Part shown: piece after piece, positions 1-7,278 of the stretch
Layout: every line of letters begins with the position of its first letter
How positions within the stretch are numbered: the stretch's first letter is position 1
DNA from: DATARH01 sp035504075
GTDB lineage: Bacteria; Pseudomonadota; Alphaproteobacteria; ATCC43930; CGMCC-115725
Reading direction: 5' to 3'
DNA length: 33,274 bases
Assembly: GCA_035504075.1 (NCBI GenBank)
Contig: DATJSO010000045.1
Span: 1-33,274 of the forward strand
Notes under the pieces: model-generated
The model's input: only the letters and a program-made list of their open reading frames with translations
Told to the model about the DNA's origin: nothing
Databases searched by the model: none
Translations under genes and position numbers: made by a program

Positions 1-637
1 GCTCCGGATTGTCGCGGATCGTCGTCAACACGCGGCCGAACGGCGAGCGGACGATGCGATGCATGACCGCCAACGACACCGCGACGAGCACCAGCGTCAG
101 CAGGTAGAAGCGGTCGCCGATCGACAGATCGCCGCAGCCGGGAAGCGCCGATATCCAATCGAGGTGCGGGTAGGGGATTTCCGGCAGCCCCTGGTCGCCG
201 CCGGTGACTGCGTTCCATTTATATGCAATGGCCCAGACGATCTGCGAAAACGCCAGCGTCAGCATTGCGAAATAAAGCTTGATGAGGCGCACGCAGAAAT
301 AGCCCGAGACGAGCGCGAACAATGCGGCGCCAAGCCCCGCCGCCGGAAACGCTAGGCTGAACGGCACGCCATAGGTCTTCATCAGGATGCCGCAGACATA
401 GGCGCCGACGCCGAAATAGGCGACATGGCCGAACGAGACGAGGCCGGTCGTGCCGAGCAGCAGGTTGAGGCTGACCGCGAACAGCGCATCGATGACGATC
501 TGCGCAGCCAAGAACGTGTCGTAGCGCGAGCCGAGCCACGGCACCGTCGCCATCAGCAGAAACACGACGAGCGTCCACGGGATGTGCCGCGCGACGATAC
601 GCCGCGGCAGCGCGGTCGCGGCGCTGGCGACGGTCAT
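1..637 (-). CDS. livM: Branched-chain amino acid ABC transporter permease LivM (3' end cut by window)
   Basis: This is an inner-membrane permease of the LivM type, one half of the channel of a HAAT-family uptake system for branched-chain amino acids or similar small carboxylates. About 212 codons are present; the C-terminal third lies beyond the left edge. Translation from the ATG at 637 gives hydrophobic segments and the family signature around residues 60-80 (LNLLLGTTGLVSFGHVAYFG), followed by a short GVGAY stretch. The start codon overlaps the stop of livH in an ATGA arrangement, so the two are translationally coupled. The ATPase genes livG and livF are expected further left. The family is clear; the substrate is not, because Liv-like systems near catabolic genes often take up other compounds. 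Confidence 0.93.
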   Translation of the reverse strand, partial: MTVASAATALPRRIVARHIPWTLVVFLLMATVPWLGSRYDTFLAAQIVIDALFAVSLNLLLGTTGLVSFGHVAYFGVGAYVCGILMKTYGVPFSLAFPAAGLGAALFALVSGYFCVRLIKLYFAMLTLAFSQIVWAIAYKWNAVTGGDQGLPEIPYPHLDWISALPGCGDLSIGDRFYLLTLVLVAVSLAVMHRIVRSPFGRVLTTIRDNPE

Positions 638-1512
638 AGCGGCCGCCCGAACAGGCCCCAGGGCCGCACGATCAGGATGACGGCCATCAGCGCGAACACC
701 GAAAACAGCGAAAACCCCGGGAAGATCAAGATGCCGAACGACAATACCTCGCCGTAGATGACCGATCCCCAGAATGTTCCCCAGAGCGATCCCATGCCGC
801 CGATCACGACGACAATGAACGCCTGCACGATGATCAGCACGTCCATCCCCGGCACGATGCTCTCGATCGGTGTCACCAGCGCCCCCGACAGGCCTGCGAG
901 AAACGCGCTGAACACGAACATGCCGGTATAGATCAACCCGACATTCGTGCCGAGCGCGCCGAGCATCTCGCGGTCCATCTGCGCCGCCCGCACCAGCCGG
1001 CCGAGACCGCTGCGGTTCAGCACCAGCCAGAGCAGGAATGCAATCGCCGGGCCGATCGCGACCATGAACAGGCTGTAGGTCGGCTGGGTCGTGCCGAAGA
1101 TGCGGACGCTGCCGGCGAGCGCCGGCGGTGCGGCCACCGAAAGCTGGCCGGTACCCCAGATGAACTTGGCGGCATCGCCAAGGATCAGCACGAGCGCATA
1201 TGTGAACAGCAGCTGGTAAAGCTCGTCGCGGCCGTAGAGCGGGCGGAAAAACAGCCGCTCGGTCACCGCCCCCAGCAGGCCGACGGCAACGGCCGCGAAC
1301 AACGCCGCCGCCCAGAACGCGGCGCCCGTCGGGTGCAGCCATTGCACGCCTTGCCAGGCGAGATAGGCGCCAAACATGTAAAACGAGCCATGCGCGAAAT
1401 TGATGACGCGCATGACGCCGAAGACGAGCGACAGACCGGAGGCGATCAGGAACAGGAACATCGCCGTTGTCAGGCCGCCCATGAACTGGCTGAACAGGAA
1501 CGAAGCCGACAC
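634..1512 (-). CDS. livH: Branched-chain amino acid ABC transporter permease LivH
   Basis: This is the second membrane permease of the Liv-type importer, 292 residues and full length for the family. Several strongly hydrophobic helices are visible, with the LivH hallmark near residues 30-50 (VFGVMRVINFAHGSFYMFGA) and a conserved IVVVIGGMGSLWGT motif about 60 residues from the C-terminus. The start is a GTG at 1512, with GGAGG about 10 bases upstream, a slightly long spacing. It follows the binding-protein gene by 75 bases and overlaps livM by four bases, so the order binding protein, livH, livM forms one operon read leftwards. It should pair with LivM to form the translocation channel. Confidence 0.95.
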   Translation of the reverse strand: MSASFLFSQFMGGLTTAMFLFLIASGLSLVFGVMRVINFAHGSFYMFGAYLAWQGVQWLHPTGAAFWAAALFAAVAVGLLGAVTERLFFRPLYGRDELYQLLFTYALVLILGDAAKFIWGTGQLSVAAPPALAGSVRIFGTTQPTYSLFMVAIGPAIAFLLWLVLNRSGLGRLVRAAQMDREMLGALGTNVGLIYTGMFVFSAFLAGLSGALVTPIESIVPGMDVLIIVQAFIVVVIGGMGSLWGTFWGSVIYGEVLSFGILIFPGFSLFSVFALMAVILIVRPWGLFGRPL

Positions 1513-1587
1513 TGGCGGTCTACCTCCGGGACGCGCGCCGCGCCGCGCCGGCTTGCGGTGCGACGCCGCCGCGCAATCCCTCGGTCC

Positions 1588-2790
1588 TCAATTCGTCGCC
1601 GGAAACGATTTCGGCAGCAGCTCCGGCTTCTGGATAACGGCAAACGGGTAGGCCGCTTCCTTGACCATCTTGCCCCAGTATTCGGGAGCGAACGTCTCGT
1701 GCGATTTGACGCTGAAATTGCGCTTGCCGACCGGCGTGTCCCAGGTGAGCCCGGCCAGCGCCTTCGAAACGGCGTCGGAATTTGTGCTGCCCGCCTTCTT
1801 GATGCCGTCAGCGAGAGCGTAGATCGACTGATAGCCGACGATCGACCAGCCCGACGCGTACTTCTGGTGCGTGAATGCTTTCAGGTCGGCGATGAATTTC
1901 TTGTGCGCCGCGGGTTCGTGGCCGGACCAGATCACCGGGTCGTAGGCGTCGGCGATGATCCCGTACGGATAATCCGGGCCCAGCGCCTGCGCCTCGTCGG
2001 TCGTACCGACCTCGGCCCCGTCGACCAATCGGTTGTCGATCGCCTTGAAGTACCCCAGCGGCTTTGCCTCCTTGGTAAAGGTCACAAAGTCGCCGGCAAA
2101 CAGCGAGCAATAGACCGCATCGGGCTTTTTGCCCATCTGCGCCGTAATGAACGGGGTGAAATCGGCTTCGCCCAGTTTCGGCCACTCCTGGTCGACGATC
2201 TTGATGTCGGGGCGGATCTTTTTCAGCGCGGCGATGAAGGCGGCGATCGAATCGCGGCCGTAGGCATAGTCGGGCGCGATTGTCGCGACGGTTTTAACGT
2301 TCTTCCACCGCGCCATCAGCGTCGCGCCGGCCAGGCCTTCGACATCGGTGTTTGACGAAACGCGGAAGATGTACGGGTGGATATGCTGCGGATCGGTGAG
2401 GATCGTGCTCTTCGACGTCGGCGCAATAAAGACGATCTTGTTTTCCTTGGCGACCGTCGAGACCGCCGGCGCCTCGGCCGAGGTCAGGGTGCCGACCAGG
2501 AAATCGACGTTGTCCTTGATGATCAGTTCGCGCGCCAGCCGCACCGCCTCGTCGGCATTGGCCTTGCTGTCGCGCGGCAGCAATTCGAGCTGCCGGCCGA
2601 GCACGCCTCCCTTCGCATTGATCTCCGCCACCGCCATCTGGGCGCCTTTGAGGATCGGTTCGCCATAGACCGCCGTCGGCCCCGACAACGGGATCGGAAA
2701 ACCGATCTTGATCGTACCGGCCGCCGACGCGGCAAGCGGCCACAGAGCAGCGACGGCGCAGACGAGCGCCAAATGACGATGGTGAAACAT
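1588..2790 (-). CDS. ABC transporter periplasmic substrate-binding protein, LivK type
   Basis: This is a periplasmic solute receptor of the Peripla_BP_6 family that would deliver ligand to LivH/LivM. A signal peptide ending in ASA precedes the mature start AGTIKIGFPIPLSGP, which is the usual N-terminus of LivK-like proteins. The family pattern AQMAVAEINAKGG follows. The length is 400 residues, normal for the family. Two ATGs lie six bases apart; GAGG directly abuts the first (2796) but is six bases from the second (2790), so I chose the second. The gene is first in the operon and diverges from a TetR gene. The ligand cannot be read from the sequence: amide, urea, aromatic-acid and amino-acid receptors all share this fold. 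Confidence 0.93.
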   Translation of the reverse strand: MFHHRHLALVCAVAALWPLAASAAGTIKIGFPIPLSGPTAVYGEPILKGAQMAVAEINAKGGVLGRQLELLPRDSKANADEAVRLARELIIKDNVDFLVGTLTSAEAPAVSTVAKENKIVFIAPTSKSTILTDPQHIHPYIFRVSSNTDVEGLAGATLMARWKNVKTVATIAPDYAYGRDSIAAFIAALKKIRPDIKIVDQEWPKLGEADFTPFITAQMGKKPDAVYCSLFAGDFVTFTKEAKPLGYFKAIDNRLVDGAEVGTTDEAQALGPDYPYGIIADAYDPVIWSGHEPAAHKKFIADLKAFTHQKYASGWSIVGYQSIYALADGIKKAGSTNSDAVSKALAGLTWDTPVGKRNFSVKSHETFAPEYWGKMVKEAAYPFAVIQKPELLPKSFPATN

Positions 2791-2902
2791 GTGCATCCTC
2801 CCCGGCCCCGGCCTCGGGCCTTTTTGTCGAGGCGCGATTTATCGTTGTGCGGGCCGATCGCGTCAAGCGCGCCGCGCGCTGCGGGTTATGAGGCAAACTG
2901 CC

Positions 2903-2967
2903 CCATCCGGGGAATATTGCGCGCGCGCCGCTCGCCGCCAGGCTCGCGACGAAACAATACCGGATGG
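2903..2967. promoter_or_regulatory. Inverted repeat in the divergent livK / tetR intergenic region
   Basis: Two perfect 8-base arms, CCATCCGG at 2903-2910 and CCGGATGG at 2960-2967, are separated by 49 bases. Each arm is flanked on the inner side by a TATTG / CAATA pair, offset by four bases. The region sits between a transporter operon and a TetR-type repressor gene, where such a repressor often binds. The right arm contains the first possible ATG of the regulator. It could be an operator pair or chance. Confidence 0.35.
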
Positions 2968-3683
2968 TTGCGTTTCCGGCCGCGGCGGCTAAGCTCGACC
3001 CGTTAGGTGAAGGCGGCGCGCGTTTGCAGCAAATCGAAACCGGCAGCAGGTCTCCGGCGCGCGGCCATGGCGGCCGGCCGTCGCGTGTCCAGTCGGCACA
3101 ATTGTCCGATCGCATCCTTGACGCTGCGACGATGCTGTTTCTCGACGACGGTTTCGAGGCAACGAGCATCGAGGCGGTGGCCAAGCGCGCCGGCATCTCC
3201 AAGCGCACGTTCTATCACCGCTTTCGCAGCAAGGAAGAATTGTTCGAGGCGGTCGTGCGGCAGTTGATCGAACGCTGGATGCCGCCCTTCGACGGGGCGC
3301 TGTTGGAAGCTGCCGACCTCGCCGAGGCATTGCGCCGGATCGCCACGCACATGCTCGATGTGGCATTGACGCCGCAGGCTCTCGCGCTGCACCGCATCAT
3401 GATCGCTGAGGGCGACCGGTTTCCGGGGCTTGCACGCATTCTGCACGACCTCGGCCAGGCGGCCGGTGTCGCGCGCCTGTCGCATGACCTCGAACAGCGG
3501 GTAGCCGCCGGCGAGATCGGCCCGATTGACACGCAATTTGCCGCCGAACAGTTTATCCTGATGACCGTGACAGGGCCGCGGCGGCGGGCAATGAGGCCCG
3601 GTGCCGCGTTCGGCCCGGCCGAGCGGCCGCGCTGGATCGAGGCTACGGTGCGTCTGTTCCTCAATGGCTGCCGCGCCCGCTGA
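2964..3683 (+). CDS. TetR/AcrR family transcriptional regulator
   Basis: This is a DNA-binding repressor of the TetR family. The N-terminal helix-turn-helix spans roughly residues 45-95, with the typical run ILDAATMLFLDDGFEATSIE and then AGISKRTFYHRFRSKEELF. The C-terminal part is an AefR-like ligand/dimerisation domain, recognised only by general pattern. Length is 239 residues from the ATG at 2964; the first 20 residues look unlike the family, and a TTG at 3024 with GGTGAAGG upstream gives a more usual N-terminus (QQIETGSR...), so the start is uncertain. It diverges from the Liv-type operon and probably controls it, itself, or both; this is inferred from position only. The inducer is unknown. 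Confidence 0.9.
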   Translation: MVAFPAAAAKLDPLGEGGARLQQIETGSRSPARGHGGRPSRVQSAQLSDRILDAATMLFLDDGFEATSIEAVAKRAGISKRTFYHRFRSKEELFEAVVRQLIERWMPPFDGALLEAADLAEALRRIATHMLDVALTPQALALHRIMIAEGDRFPGLARILHDLGQAAGVARLSHDLEQRVAAGEIGPIDTQFAAEQFILMTVTGPRRRAMRPGAAFGPAERPRWIEATVRLFLNGCRAR

Positions 3684-3713
3684 CGGGTGCTGAAATCGGA
3701 AAGGGTGGGATCG

Positions 3714-4199
3714 ATGTTACGCAGGATCGAACCGGCGACGCGCGTTGCCGCCGTGCTCGGCGTCGCGGTGGTCTTGGCCGTCGCGTCGACCGCCGCCACA
3801 CCGGCAGCCTCGGCCGCGGGCGGAACGCCGGCGCTTCGGCTCGCGCAGGCGACGACCGCACCGCCCCCCGCAGCGCCGGAGCAGCAGTTTGCGCAATTGA
3901 AGGCGCGGCTCGCCATCACGCCGGCGCAGGAGACGACGTTCAACGCTTTTGCTGCGGTCATGCGGCAGAACATTTCGGCGCGATCCGCGTTTCTCCGCCG
4001 CAACCCGCCGGGCCGGCGGCGCAGCGCGATCGAGGAGCTGCGGGTGCAGAGCGAGGCCGCCGAACTCGATGCGCGCGGCCTGCAGCGCCTGTTGCCGGTC
4101 TTTCAGGCGCTCTATGCGAGCCTGTCGGAACCGCAAAAGCGCATTGCCGATCAGGTTTTCGTCGCGCCGCCGGCCGCCGGTGAGGCGCCGGGCCGTTGA
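3714..4199 (+). CDS. Spy/CpxP-like LTXXQ-motif periplasmic protein
   Basis: This is a small exported protein of 161 residues. A basic start (MLRRIEP), a hydrophobic stretch and an alanine-rich ASAA region form a signal peptide. The mature part carries the LTXXQ-family signature LKARLAITPAQETTFNAFA, and a second, weaker copy (ASLSEPQKRIADQVF) near the end, as in Spy/CpxP folds made of two such helices. Related proteins are periplasmic chaperones or metal-stress sensors. The ATG at 3714 is chosen because AAGGGTGGGA lies just upstream and the signal peptide begins there; a GTG at 3687 is in frame. It follows the TetR gene by 30 bases, so it may be co-transcribed with it. Its actual client or stress signal is unknown. 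Confidence 0.82.
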   Translation: MLRRIEPATRVAAVLGVAVVLAVASTAATPAASAAGGTPALRLAQATTAPPPAAPEQQFAQLKARLAITPAQETTFNAFAAVMRQNISARSAFLRRNPPGRRRSAIEELRVQSEAAELDARGLQRLLPVFQALYASLSEPQKRIADQVFVAPPAAGEAPGR

Positions 4200-4379
4200 T
4201 TTTGGTAAAACGGTAGTAAAACCTATTCGTTCCCTCACGCTGCAGTAGAAAAACGTGGCAGCGCATTCCGTCAATTCGTCGTGAGTTCTCCAATCAGCCG
4301 GGGATCTTTTTCCGCTGATGAGCGTATACCGGCGCGGGCAATTGCCCATTGGTTTGGTCGGTATAGAGGGGAATAGTCG

Positions 4380-5420
4380 ATGTCGAGGCGGATCGCAGCG
4401 GTCGCCGGCGCATGCCTGGCGGCCACGATTGGATTGTCTGTCGCGCCGGCGGCGGCCCAGACGCTCTATTTGGGTGCCGAGGGAGGCTGGAGCGTCCTAC
4501 CAAACCAGAGCGATCACGCCTCGGGTCTGCCGACGGCGCATGTCAGCTACAATTCCGGTTTCGCCGCCGGCGCGCGCATCGGCTACGAGTGGGGGCCGTG
4601 GCGCTTTGAGGAAGAGTACATCTACCACGGCAACGACCTCGCGCGTTTCCACATCGGCGGGACCGATATCGGCGGCGCGAGCGGCAGCCGCGATTCGCAT
4701 GCGGCGATGACGAATTTGCTGTACGACCTGAACTTCGGCTGGCCGGTGACGCCGCATATCGGCGCCGGCATCGGGGCCGTCGATGTCATCGACCATGCCA
4801 ACCTGCCGGGCCTCGGGGTTACGCTGAACGATGACAACTGGCAGTTCGGCTATCAGGCGATCGCCGGCGTGCGGTACAACATGACGCCGAACATCGCGCT
4901 CGACCTCGATTATCGCTACCTCGCGACGCTCGACACGACCTTTCACGTACCAGGGACCGGCATCAGCTACCGCAGCGGCTATAATACGCACACCGTGATG
5001 GCGAGCCTTGTCTACCGGTTCGGGCCGCCGCCGGCGCCGCCGCCGGTCGTCGCGCCGCCCGCCCCACCGGCACCGCCGCCGGTCGCGCAGCGCCGCGTGT
5101 TCCTGGTGTTCTTCGATTGGGACAGCGACCGGATCACGGAAGCGGGCATGCAGGTCGTCGAGCAGGCGGCGGCGGCCTACAAATCGGGCGCCCCGGTGCA
5201 GCTGCAGGTGACCGGCTACACCGACCGCTCCGGCTCCGCCGGCTACAACCAGCGACTGTCGGAACGGCGCGCCAATGCCGTCGCCGAAACGCTCGTTCGC
5301 CTCGGCGTGCCGCGCGACGAGATGGCGGTCAGCGGGCGCGGCGAGAATGACAACCGCGTGCCGACCGCCAACGGGGTGCGCGAACCGCAGAATCGCCGCG
5401 TCGAGATCGTCCTCGCCTGA
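4380..5420 (+). CDS. OmpA-family outer membrane protein with N-terminal beta-barrel
   Basis: This is a 346-residue outer membrane protein. It has a signal peptide cleaved near PAAAQ-T (about residue 27), then a beta-barrel of about 190 residues with alternating aromatic strands ending in a C-terminal-strand-like HTVMASLVYRFG. A Pro/Ala-rich linker follows at about 214-236, then a C-terminal OmpA peptidoglycan-binding domain with FFDWDSDRIT, the core motif VTGYTDRSGSAGYNQRLSERR and the closing NRRVEIVLA. The fold tethers the outer membrane to the cell wall. AGGGGAA six bases upstream supports the ATG at 4380. The 180 bases upstream are less GC-rich than the surroundings and probably hold its promoter, though no clean hexamer pair is visible. 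Confidence 0.93.
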   Translation: MSRRIAAVAGACLAATIGLSVAPAAAQTLYLGAEGGWSVLPNQSDHASGLPTAHVSYNSGFAAGARIGYEWGPWRFEEEYIYHGNDLARFHIGGTDIGGASGSRDSHAAMTNLLYDLNFGWPVTPHIGAGIGAVDVIDHANLPGLGVTLNDDNWQFGYQAIAGVRYNMTPNIALDLDYRYLATLDTTFHVPGTGISYRSGYNTHTVMASLVYRFGPPPAPPPVVAPPAPPAPPPVAQRRVFLVFFDWDSDRITEAGMQVVEQAAAAYKSGAPVQLQVTGYTDRSGSAGYNQRLSERRANAVAETLVRLGVPRDEMAVSGRGENDNRVPTANGVREPQNRRVEIVLA

Positions 5421-5536
5421 CGCGACGGCGGCCCGCCCGTCGCGGCACCTGGGGACGCGGCCCCGCGCGACCGCTTCCCCATCGCGCCCGCTTCCGTTTT
5501 AATGACGCCGCGACAGCAGCGAAGGCGGACGCACCG

Positions 5537-6226
5537 ATGATCGACAAATTCGTCCGTTCGGTGGCCGAGGCGGTGGCCGGCGTCAAGGACGGCTCGACCG
5601 TGCTGGTCGCCGGCTTTGCCCAAGTCGGCGAGCCGCGCGCGCTGATCGACGGGCTCATCGAGCAGGGCGCGAAAGACCTCGTCGTCGTGCACAATACCGC
5701 CGGCCGCGGGCGCGAGGGCGTCGCGCGGCTGATCGGCGAGGGACGCGTGCGCAAGGTCGTGTGCAGCTTTGCGCGCAGCCGCGGTTCGGTCATTTTCGAG
5801 GAGGTGTTCGCGCGCGGCGGTATCGAACTCGAAATCCTGCCGCAGGGCACGATGGCCGAGCGCATCCGCGCCGGCGCCGCCGGCATCCCGGCCTTCTATA
5901 CGGCAACCGGCGCCGGCACAAAGCTCGCCGAAGGCAAGGAGGCGCGGGTCTTCGACGGCCGCGAATACATCCTCGAGCGGGCGATCCGCGGTGATGTCGC
6001 GCTGATCGAAGCCTGGCGAGCCGATCGCTGGGGCAATCTCGTCTATCGCGAGGCCGGCCGCAACTTCAACCCGGTCATGGCGGCGGCAGCAGAATTGACG
6101 ATCGCGCAGACCCAGCATGTGGCGGCGCTCGGCGAACTCTCGCCCGAGGAGATCGCGACCCCCGGCATCTATGTGAACCGTGTCGTGCACGTGGCGGCCG
6201 GCGATCCGCCGATCAAGATCGAATAG
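5537..6226 (+). CDS. 3-oxoacid CoA-transferase, subunit A (PcaI/ScoA type)
   Basis: This is the alpha subunit (229 residues) of a family I CoA-transferase, which moves CoA from succinyl-CoA or a similar donor to a 3-oxoacid such as 3-oxoadipate or acetoacetate in the cytoplasm. The family pattern is present: KDGSTVLVAGFAQVGEP near the start, then the conserved QGTMAERIRAGAAGIPAFYT and the glycine-rich TGAGT. A later WGNLVYREAGRNFNPVMA segment also matches the family. The gene lies ten bases before its beta-subunit partner. Succinyl-CoA:acetoacetate and 3-oxoadipate transferases cannot be separated with confidence here, so no symbol is given. No other beta-ketoadipate pathway genes are in the window. 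Confidence 0.9.
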   Translation: MIDKFVRSVAEAVAGVKDGSTVLVAGFAQVGEPRALIDGLIEQGAKDLVVVHNTAGRGREGVARLIGEGRVRKVVCSFARSRGSVIFEEVFARGGIELEILPQGTMAERIRAGAAGIPAFYTATGAGTKLAEGKEARVFDGREYILERAIRGDVALIEAWRADRWGNLVYREAGRNFNPVMAAAAELTIAQTQHVAALGELSPEEIATPGIYVNRVVHVAAGDPPIKIE

Positions 6227-6236
6227 GGAGAACGCG

Positions 6237-6887
6237 ATGGCAGAAGCGTGGCAGCCGCTCGCGCGTGAGGCACTGGCGGCGCGCGTCGCGCGCGACATTC
6301 CGGAGGGGTGGTCGGTCAATCTCGGGATCGGCATCCCGACGCTGGTCGGCAATTACGTGCCAACGGAGCGCGAGGTCGTCTTTCACTCGGAAAACGGCAT
6401 TCTCGGCATGGGGCCGGCGCCGCCGGCCGGTAAGGAGAATGCCTGGCTCGTCAACGCCAGCCGCCAGCACGTCACACTGCTGCCTGGCGGCAGCTTTATG
6501 AGCCATTCCGACAGTTTCGCGCTGGTCCGCGGCGGCCATCTCGACCTCTGCGTATTGGGCGCGTTCCAGGTGGCGGAGAACGGCGACCTCGCGAATTGGG
6601 CGCGCTCGGAAGACGACAACGCGCCGGCGATCGGCGGCGCGATGGACCTCGCGGCCGGTGCCAGGCGCATCTGGATCGTCATGGAACATACGACGCGGGA
6701 CGGCGAGCCGCGCCTGTTGCGCCGCTGTTCCTATCCGTTGACCGCGCGCGCCTGCGTCGTGCGCGTCTATACCGAACTCGCCGTGCTCGACGTGACGCAA
6801 GGGGGCTTCCGCATCATCGACATGGTGCCGGGCCTGACGCTGGCCGCACTCCAAGAGCGCACGGAAGCCAAACTGCACGCTGCCTAA
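6237..6887 (+). CDS. 3-oxoacid CoA-transferase, subunit B (PcaJ/ScoB type)
   Basis: This is the beta subunit (216 residues) carrying the active site. The conserved SENG motif at residues 51-54 (HSENGILGMGP) contains the glutamate, E52, that forms the enzyme-CoA thioester in this family. Other family patterns are VNLGIGIPTLVGNYVP near residue 30, and LPGGSFMSHSDSFALVRGGH. The ATG at 6237 has AGGGAG upstream. An in-frame start lies further up, inside the A-subunit gene, but lacks support. The gene is in an operon with the A subunit (ten-base gap). Together they probably activate an organic acid imported or produced by the neighbouring catabolic genes; the exact acid is unknown. Confidence 0.92.
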   Translation: MAEAWQPLAREALAARVARDIPEGWSVNLGIGIPTLVGNYVPTEREVVFHSENGILGMGPAPPAGKENAWLVNASRQHVTLLPGGSFMSHSDSFALVRGGHLDLCVLGAFQVAENGDLANWARSEDDNAPAIGGAMDLAAGARRIWIVMEHTTRDGEPRLLRRCSYPLTARACVVRVYTELAVLDVTQGGFRIIDMVPGLTLAALQERTEAKLHAA

Positions 6888-6986
6888 ACGGTAATGGACG
6901 CACCTCGGGAGCGGCTCGGCCTCGATCGCGAAGAGGCAACCGGGCCGATTTACAATGAGACTGCACTCGTCACCGGAAAAAGCGCC

Positions 6987-7278
6987 ATGTCGGACGGAGT
7001 ACCTAACCGTATTCTGGCGCACTTGCGCGCGATCCGCGAGGAATGCAGCAGGTCCGCGAGGAGCAGCGCGCGCCGCGCATCCGCTCGGTGGCATCGAGCG
7101 TGACATCGTCAACCTGCTGTCGGAATTGACCGGGATCGGTCTGCGCATCGAGCGGCTGCACGACCCGATCGATCGGATTGAACGACGGCTCGGTCTGATC
7201 GACGCCTCAGTCTATTCCGTTCGGTCCCGATTGTGCCGTAGCATTCCCGCCGCTTTGGATGAAGCGGGGCGGACATGA
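6987..7278 (+). pseudogene. Frameshifted small coiled-coil protein gene
   Basis: Reading three frames in succession restores a small coiled-coil protein of a type common in Alphaproteobacteria. Frame one, from the ATG at 6987, gives MSDGVPNRILAHLRAIREE. Around 7043 the frame changes and continues as MQQVREEQRAPRIRS. Around 7080 it changes again to GIERDIVNLLSELTGIGLRI and then to the typical ending IDRIERRLGLIDAS near 7209. From memory, related proteins have the pattern N-x-I-L-x-HLRAIR, then VRE-x-V, and end in RIERRLDLV(E/D)A. No single frame gives the whole protein, so the gene is decayed or the sequence has indel errors. The last frame's stop (7276-7278) overlaps the next gene's ATG. The function of the family is unknown. 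Confidence 0.6.

Noticed and set aside
5421..5536. GACGG / CCGTC hairpin after the OmpA gene
   Set aside because: The stem is short and the nearest T-run is about 70 bases away; nothing else is recognisable in this gap.
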